DNA from: Pedobacter sp. KBW06 | GTDB lineage: Bacteria; Bacteroidota; Bacteroidia; Sphingobacteriales; Sphingobacteriaceae | Direction of reading: 5' to 3' | DNA length: 64,000 bases | Assembly (NCBI RefSeq): GCF_003852525.1 | Contig: NZ_QAJL01000001.1 | Span: 792,983 to 856,982 of the forward strand | Part shown: piece by piece, positions 60,701 to 64,000 of the stretch | How positions within the stretch are numbered: position 1 is the first letter of the stretch | How the letters are laid out: every line of letters begins with the position of its first letter | Program-made: the position numbers and the translations under genes | The notes under the pieces: model-generated | The model's database searches: none | What the model was told of the DNA's origin: nothing | The model's input: only the letters and a program-made list of their open reading frames with translations

Positions 60701-61197
60701 TTTCCCTGGGCATTTGTGGTTACCACCTGGTTTGTTCCTTTAACTTTTATAGTTGCTCCCGGAATACCAACGCCTTTATCATCTGTTACCTTCCCTGATA
60801 CAATAATCTCTTGTCGTTCCAATTCCTCAGCCGCGGTATATGCACGTAACACTACGATATTCTTATTGATAGAATAGGTAAAGGGTTGATCAGAAAAACA
60901 TTGTTTTAATACCTCTATCAAAGGAACATCTTTTACTGAAAGGTTTATTTTCTGCGCTTTTCTGATCAGCTCATCAGGGTAATAGAAATTGTAATTAGTT
61001 TGCTTGGTTAAAGATTCAAAAACCAATTCTATTGGAGCATTTTTTACATTTAGAGTTACCCGCTGTGCGAAAGATGCCGCCTTGCCCTGAAAGATGGTAA
61101 CTAGCAAAAACATACAGATAAATTTCATGGTCAGCAGAAATTTAAAACGTAGGGAGCCCGTAACACCCCATACGGTTGTGTGAAATAATTTATACAT
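57796..61197 (-). CDS. SusC/RagA-family TonB-dependent transporter, PUL3
   Basis: A 1133-residue protein. Signal peptide (ends ASFAQ), STN domain (LVFESLTKQTNYNFYYPD), carboxypeptidase-regulatory-like domain (SGKVTDDKGVGIPGATIKVKG), plug with IYGSRGANGVILI, barrel ending FGLNVSF. It starts MYKLF with the same minus-strand leader as the PUL2 SusC. STN again implies FecR signalling. Confidence 0.95.
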   Translation of the reverse strand: MYKLFHTTVWGVTGSLRFKFLLTMKFICMFLLVTIFQGKAASFAQRVTLNVKNAPIELVFESLTKQTNYNFYYPDELIRKAQKINLSVKDVPLIEVLKQCFSDQPFTYSINKNIVVLRAYTAAEELERQEIIVSGKVTDDKGVGIPGATIKVKGTNQVVTTNAQGNFSIRTVENAVLVVSYIGFSSQEVTVQGRTTIDITLKQSEQELAELVVVGYGTRKRSDLTGAISTVDEKRIREIPAGNVASALQGSAPGVSVLKSGGNSHPGSPPSIRIRGERSLGAGNDPLIILDGIPFNGNLNDISQDDVVSATILKDASSTAIYGSRGANGVILINTRRGKNGKPVVNYNGYVGFNKTLGEYDVMDAEQFLLFRKWARINGSAPNTYTGIDDPSLTSDEPTKTIFSDKTEYNLYKAGMNTNWQDLLYKTALLTNHQIGVSGGTDATQYDVSVGYYTAGGIYPGQGMDRYSVKLSIDHKLGNYIKVGLSSLNSYNLTKGINLSPVSQFLQASPFSTPYLPDGTLSTFLPGSNMNVWNPLSDFKPGNLVDDVKRLNTFTTAYLEADFTNGLKYKLNAGIELSPETQGKFYGSNTTKQLGTQNYGYNRTATGYNYTVENILTYDKTIAEDHALNFTGLFSLQKTRTEVNDVSYRDVLADYIQYYNPRYASSVTSSGDFNKASILSYMGRLNYTYKNKYLLTATLRADGSSRLADGNKWHSFPSAAVGWNIKNESFLQKNKTISALKLRGSYGRIGNQAIGSYETLGGLTGIYYNYGGTNVQGTYPNPDAPANITLGWEYTSTLNLGLDYGLFNNRITGSVEYYQQKTSDILLYQTLPRTSGYNRIRNNIGNTENNGMEFNLSTINFEGSNPNSFKWTTDLNVFFNRNKISKLASGVTRDLANSWFVGSPNGVFFDYQRVGLWQNTPEDIALAIKYGLAASETAYLTGSNSLVGTVKVADVTGDNKITADDRVILGSRQPKLEGGMTNRFTYKNFDFSFVAYFKYGGKLKSGIHGGWSNTFQAGYNNLDVDYWIPDNPVNYWPKPNSTLQNPVYKSTLDLFDASYLKIRTMTLGYTFSGKALKTVGAKSARIYATASNPFTFFSPYMRDAKGLDPETNRNIDEITPSLWSMLFGLNVSF

Positions 61198-61210
61198 TTG
61201 GTTAGTAAGT

Positions 61211-61240
61211 TTTAAGTACTTGTTGTGAAGAATAAGTTTG
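61211..61240 (+). promoter_or_regulatory. Candidate plus-strand promoter for an antisense RNA
   Basis: TTTA, 18 bases, then TAAGTTTG: an exact TAnnTTTG -7 element with a one-mismatch -33 element. It points away from susC, toward the hairpin at 61274. Confidence 0.4.
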
Positions 61241-61245
61241 TAATC

Positions 61246-61306
61246 TTGCTAAAGGCTTGTCAGAGCCGTAAAAGATCCGGAGTGCTCAAGCTTCGGGTCT
61301 TTTTTT
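61246..61306 (+). ncRNA. Candidate cis-antisense RNA in the fecR-susC gap of PUL3
   Basis: Starting just after the candidate promoter, about 60 bases lead to a hairpin (GATCCGGAG 61274-61282 with CTTCGGGTC 61291-61299, two G-U pairs) and seven T. Size and placement, opposite the 5' leader of susC and next to fecR, match the DonS-type regulators described in Bacteroides PULs. TCTTGCTAAAGG in it has a counterpart in PUL2 (TCTTGCCAAGG). An alternative is a structure in the sense mRNA leader. Confidence 0.42.
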
Positions 61307-61329
61307 AGCACATTGAGATCGGGTATAGT

Positions 61330-62472
61330 TTAATCCATTACGTATATCCTCCTTCCTTTGATCTCAAAATGAACGGTACCAGTCATTTCCATTGTTTTCA
61401 GTACCTCGGTAACCTCTTCGAATCTGGAGATGGTACCTGAGTAGCGATGGATTGTAGAAGTATTTTTGTAAACAATCTCCACGTCATACCATCGCGAAAT
61501 CTTATTTAAAATAGAACGCAGATCCTCATGTGCAAACATAAAAATACCATTCTTCCAGGCGATGGCTACCTTGGTGGATACTTCATGAACAGAAATGCGA
61601 CTATCTTTTTTATCTAGTTCGGCTTGTTGTCCGGGTTTCAGCAAAGCGTATGCACCTCTGGAGGAAACCCTGACAGATCCTTCCAATAATGTGGTTTGAA
61701 CACTGTTTTCATTATCGTAAGCCATAATGTTGAAATGGGTACCCAAAACCTCGATTTCCTGTAAGGCTGTTTTTACTTTAAACGGCATCGCTTTATTTTT
61801 TGCCACTTCAAAATATCCTTCACCTTCAAGACTTACCTTTCTTTCTGTCCCGGTAAAGGAAGTAGGAAACTCAATTGAAGAGGCTGAATTTAGCCAAACT
61901 TTTGTCCCATCGGGTAAAACAATCTCATATTGCCCACCCTTAGGCGTGGTAATGGTACTTAATCTCGTTTGGGCAATAGCCTGTGGAGTAACAGTGAACA
62001 CAACTTGGCCCTCTTTGGTTTTTTGTACTCTTATACCGTCCTTTTCAACGGTCTTACCAGTTGCTAAATGATCAAGCACGATTTGGCGACCGCTAGGCAA
62101 CGTTAATATAGCAGTACTGGTTCCCGGCTTAATTTTTGCTATTTCGATATCAGTCTTAGCGAGCTCTGGTTTTGAGGATGGTTTAAAAAACAACCAACCC
62201 ATTGTAGCGATGACAAGCAGTACAGCTGCAACAGATGCAACCCGGCTAAGCGTAGATTGAAAAAAGCGTTTTTTTACAGGAAAAATCTCCTGCCTGATAT
62301 TTGAAAACATTCTTTGTTTAACCAAGTCGGCTTCGTTACGACTTTCAGCGATCCAGTCAATCTCCCGACTTGATTCATGGTCGTACGAACGCATAAGCTC
62401 GGCACGTTCGGCTTCTGTTAGCGTTCCATCGAAATACTTTGCAATCAACACATTTATCCTGTCGTTCTTCAT
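61330..62472 (-). CDS. FecR-type anti-sigma factor, PUL3
   Basis: A 380-residue protein: N-terminal sigma-binding part (INVLIAKYFDGTLTEAERAELM), membrane helix (VASVAAVLLVIATMGWLFF), FecR domain (TTPKGGQYEIVLPDGTKVWLNSAS, VSLEGEGYFEVAKN, VLGTHFNIMAYD) and C-terminal ILNKISRWYDVEIVYKN. Its leader and first codons are found again as a stub at 34171-34290. Confidence 0.95.
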   Translation of the reverse strand: MKNDRINVLIAKYFDGTLTEAERAELMRSYDHESSREIDWIAESRNEADLVKQRMFSNIRQEIFPVKKRFFQSTLSRVASVAAVLLVIATMGWLFFKPSSKPELAKTDIEIAKIKPGTSTAILTLPSGRQIVLDHLATGKTVEKDGIRVQKTKEGQVVFTVTPQAIAQTRLSTITTPKGGQYEIVLPDGTKVWLNSASSIEFPTSFTGTERKVSLEGEGYFEVAKNKAMPFKVKTALQEIEVLGTHFNIMAYDNENSVQTTLLEGSVRVSSRGAYALLKPGQQAELDKKDSRISVHEVSTKVAIAWKNGIFMFAHEDLRSILNKISRWYDVEIVYKNTSTIHRYSGTISRFEEVTEVLKTMEMTGTVHFEIKGRRIYVMD

Positions 62473-62526
62473 GATTTATATCTGGCCTTATAATAGGAAG
62501 TACCATAAGGATATGGTCAACCCTTA

Positions 62527-62680
62527 GTAAAATTAAAAAAAAGCAGAAAGCCTTTATTTTTTATAGCAGATATTCATTCCAAAAATCTCGCCAAGTGGAT
62601 GTGTAATTGAAGTGTAATTTTATACAGGCCATCGCAAAGAAAGTTAGCCCCGAGTGGAATTAAAAAAAAAGCAGAAAGCC
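62527..62680. repeat. Short duplication of the sigma-factor gene end in the sigma-fecR gap
   Basis: AATTAAAAAAAAGCAGAAAG occurs at about 62530 and again, with one more A, at about 62658, where it is the last codons of the sigma gene (GFLLFF and stop on the minus strand). Context before each copy is also alike (CCCTTAGT versus CCCCGAGT). The unit is ~130 bases. Confidence 0.45.
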
Positions 62681-63232
62681 CGCATCTTTCAATGATACGC
62701 GCAGCGCCTTAATGGCTTTTGTCAAATGCGCTTCGACAGTTTTTTCGGAAATGTTCATTTCCCTGGCTATTTCAGGATTGCTTAATCCTTTTATCCTGCT
62801 GTAGTTAAAAACCATTTTGCACTTTTCTGGAAGTTGCTCTACAACTCCTCTAAAATACTCCTCCAGGAACCTAGCCTCAATCTTCTCATCATCCAGAATG
62901 AATTCATCGGATTTACAGTTTTCCATCTCAATTTCTCTCCTCCGCTGTTCCCTTTGCTTATGTTTAAACACAGAAAATTTAACCGCTATGGCAAAGTAAT
63001 TCGAAAGTGAATGAATTTTAAGAGAAGTTTTTCTATTCCAAATACTGATGAAAACATCCTGAACTATACCCTCCGCAATCTGCTTATTTTTGGTATGGCT
63101 ATATGCAAGTGCAAGTAATTTCAGCCAGTAATGTTCATAAATCTCTGTAAAAGCAGATTCACTCCCTAATATTAAAGCGGCAATAAGCTCATCTTCACGA
63201 TGACCATCCATTTTAAAAACAGGTGTGGACAT
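62660..63232 (-). CDS. ECF RNA polymerase sigma factor, PUL3
   Basis: A 190-residue sigma-70 family protein with region 2 (EIYEHYWLKLLALAYSHTKNKQIAEGIVQDVFISIW) and region 4 (LSNPEIAREMNISEKTVEAHLTKAIKAL). It heads PUL3 and should be held by the FecR encoded next, 187 bases downstream. Confidence 0.93.
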   Translation of the reverse strand: MSTPVFKMDGHREDELIAALILGSESAFTEIYEHYWLKLLALAYSHTKNKQIAEGIVQDVFISIWNRKTSLKIHSLSNYFAIAVKFSVFKHKQREQRRREIEMENCKSDEFILDDEKIEARFLEEYFRGVVEQLPEKCKMVFNYSRIKGLSNPEIAREMNISEKTVEAHLTKAIKALRVSLKDAGFLLFF

Positions 63233-63590
63233 ATCTGGTTGTTTTGCGAACGAATATATATAATGTTTAATGAATCAACACAAACAAATTAAATCTACAG
63301 GACATAAATATTGCAAAGTTTGTTCGCTTTTGAAATCAAGGTCTGTTAAACAAAGTCCGTTGTTTTAAGGATAGGAGACCAAAAATCCATTTTTTTCGGC
63401 TGAACATTTTTATCCGGGACGGATTGCATACATGAGCGAAAATCTACCAGATGTCTAGGCAGAGCCCTTAATTGAATGTTTTGAAAGATTAATTCTCTCG
63501 ATATTGATGAAAAGCAATTGGTGAAGTTTTTTTTCAAACCCCGTCTTTTCAGAAAAAAACAATGTATTTTGCGGCAGGGGCCCAAAGTTT

Positions 63591-63712
63591 GACCGGATTT
63601 TTAGAGTACTTATTGAAACCAGTCATTTCGGATTGCAAAAAAGAATGCTGCAGACGATCAGTTCTACCGCAGAAGAACGTTACGGGTTTTTCATGGATAC
63701 CTATGCCCTTTT
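63591..63712 (+). pseudogene. Crp/Fnr-family regulator fragment
   Basis: The frame reads DRIFRVLIETSHFGLQKRM then LQTISSTAEERYGFFMDTYA. This is the segment between the cyclic-nucleotide-binding domain and the helix-turn-helix of Crp/Fnr proteins, with the hallmark AEERY. The HTH is missing and the upstream sensor domain is reduced to out-of-frame debris (63400-63590). No start codon or complete gene. Confidence 0.6.
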
Positions 63713-64000
63713 GTGCGTCCGACGAATACGCGCTCAGAAGATCGGGTCAGAAAAAATCATTCAATCCAATACCATTCTTATCCCAGCTGTAAATTTGAGA
63801 GGCTGCACAAGGATGCACAGGAACCATATGAATCTTACATAGATATGGAGCTAAATAAATGGATCACAATCCGTATTGAACTGACAGATAACCAGGCTAA
63901 GTTATATTTGGATAACCGAGAACAACCATCAATTTCTATTCGTTCACATCGGTCTTTGTGTGGATATAAGTACCAAGGGGTACTTCACAGATTTAAAAAT
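63710..64000 (+). pseudogene. Frameshifted fragment of a lectin-like (concanavalin-fold) secreted protein, open at the window edge
   Basis: In one frame it reads FVRPTNTRSEDRVRKNHSIQ, then YESYIDMELNKWITIRIEL and LTDNQAKLYLDNREQPSISI; after a frame change near 63945 it continues IGLCVDISTKGYFTDLK. These are the ordered conserved blocks of a common secreted family with a LamG/concanavalin-like fold (related to 3-keto-disaccharide hydrolase-type domains). The 5' part is absent, replaced by the Crp/Fnr fragment. More may lie beyond the window. Confidence 0.55.

Overview
The window comes from a Bacteroidota chromosome, most likely Sphingobacteriaceae (Pedobacter-like). The evidence is three SusC/SusD pairs each run by an ECF sigma factor and a FecR-type anti-sigma factor, a FucP-type sugar porter, A/T-rich leaders with weak Shine-Dalgarno sequences, and promoter-like TTTG / TAnnTTTG elements. 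No rRNA, complete tRNA, CRISPR array or intact transposase was seen.

Layout. (1) 0-8 kb: an AraC regulator divergent from an eight-gene operon of small-molecule redox and hydrolase enzymes (two aldo-keto reductases, two alpha/beta hydrolases, a flavodoxin lipoprotein, two cupins, a carboxymuconolactone decarboxylase). The same repeat-rich operator lies before the first reductase and before the flavodoxin. (2) 8.1-8.25 kb: a terminator next to what looks like the last 16 bases of a tRNA gene, a likely scar of site-specific integration and the left edge of accessory DNA. (3) 9.3-14.3 kb: a minus-strand RiPP locus made of a GT2 glycosyltransferase, a 61-residue precursor, a fused radical SAM/SPASM-HExxH maturase, an arginase-like protein and a GNAT. 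The precursor tail carries three aromatic-x-Arg triplets (YSR, HHR, HNR). (4) 15.1-21.3 kb: a tightly overlapping five-gene operon (ComEC-like MBL hydrolase, trypsin-like protease, two small proteins, Rad50/SMC-like ATPase with a zinc hook) that looks like an ABC three-component anti-phage system. (5) 22.5-63.2 kb: three polysaccharide-utilisation loci (PULs) on the minus strand. PUL1 and PUL2 each carry a GH76 endo-mannanase-type lipoprotein. PUL3 carries GH28-like, GH97, GH105, GH67, SGNH esterase and FAD oxidoreductase genes, which fits an acidic, uronic-acid-containing plant glycan. A GH2 enzyme and a FucP-like porter sit between PUL1 and PUL2. (6) 63.5-64 kb: fused debris of a Crp/Fnr regulator and a conserved lectin-like secreted protein, running off the window.

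In each PUL the logic appears to be SusC/SusD uptake of glycan, signalling through the SusC N-terminal STN domain to FecR, release of the ECF sigma factor, and transcription of the susCD-enzyme operon. The fecR-susC gaps contain hairpins whose U-tracts read on the opposite strand, which may be ends of cis-antisense RNAs. The sigma-fecR gaps carry degenerate duplications of the fecR start. Decay is visible in several places: a LacI regulator reduced to three out-of-frame islands, a fecR stub upstream of the GH2 gene, and the Crp/lectin debris.
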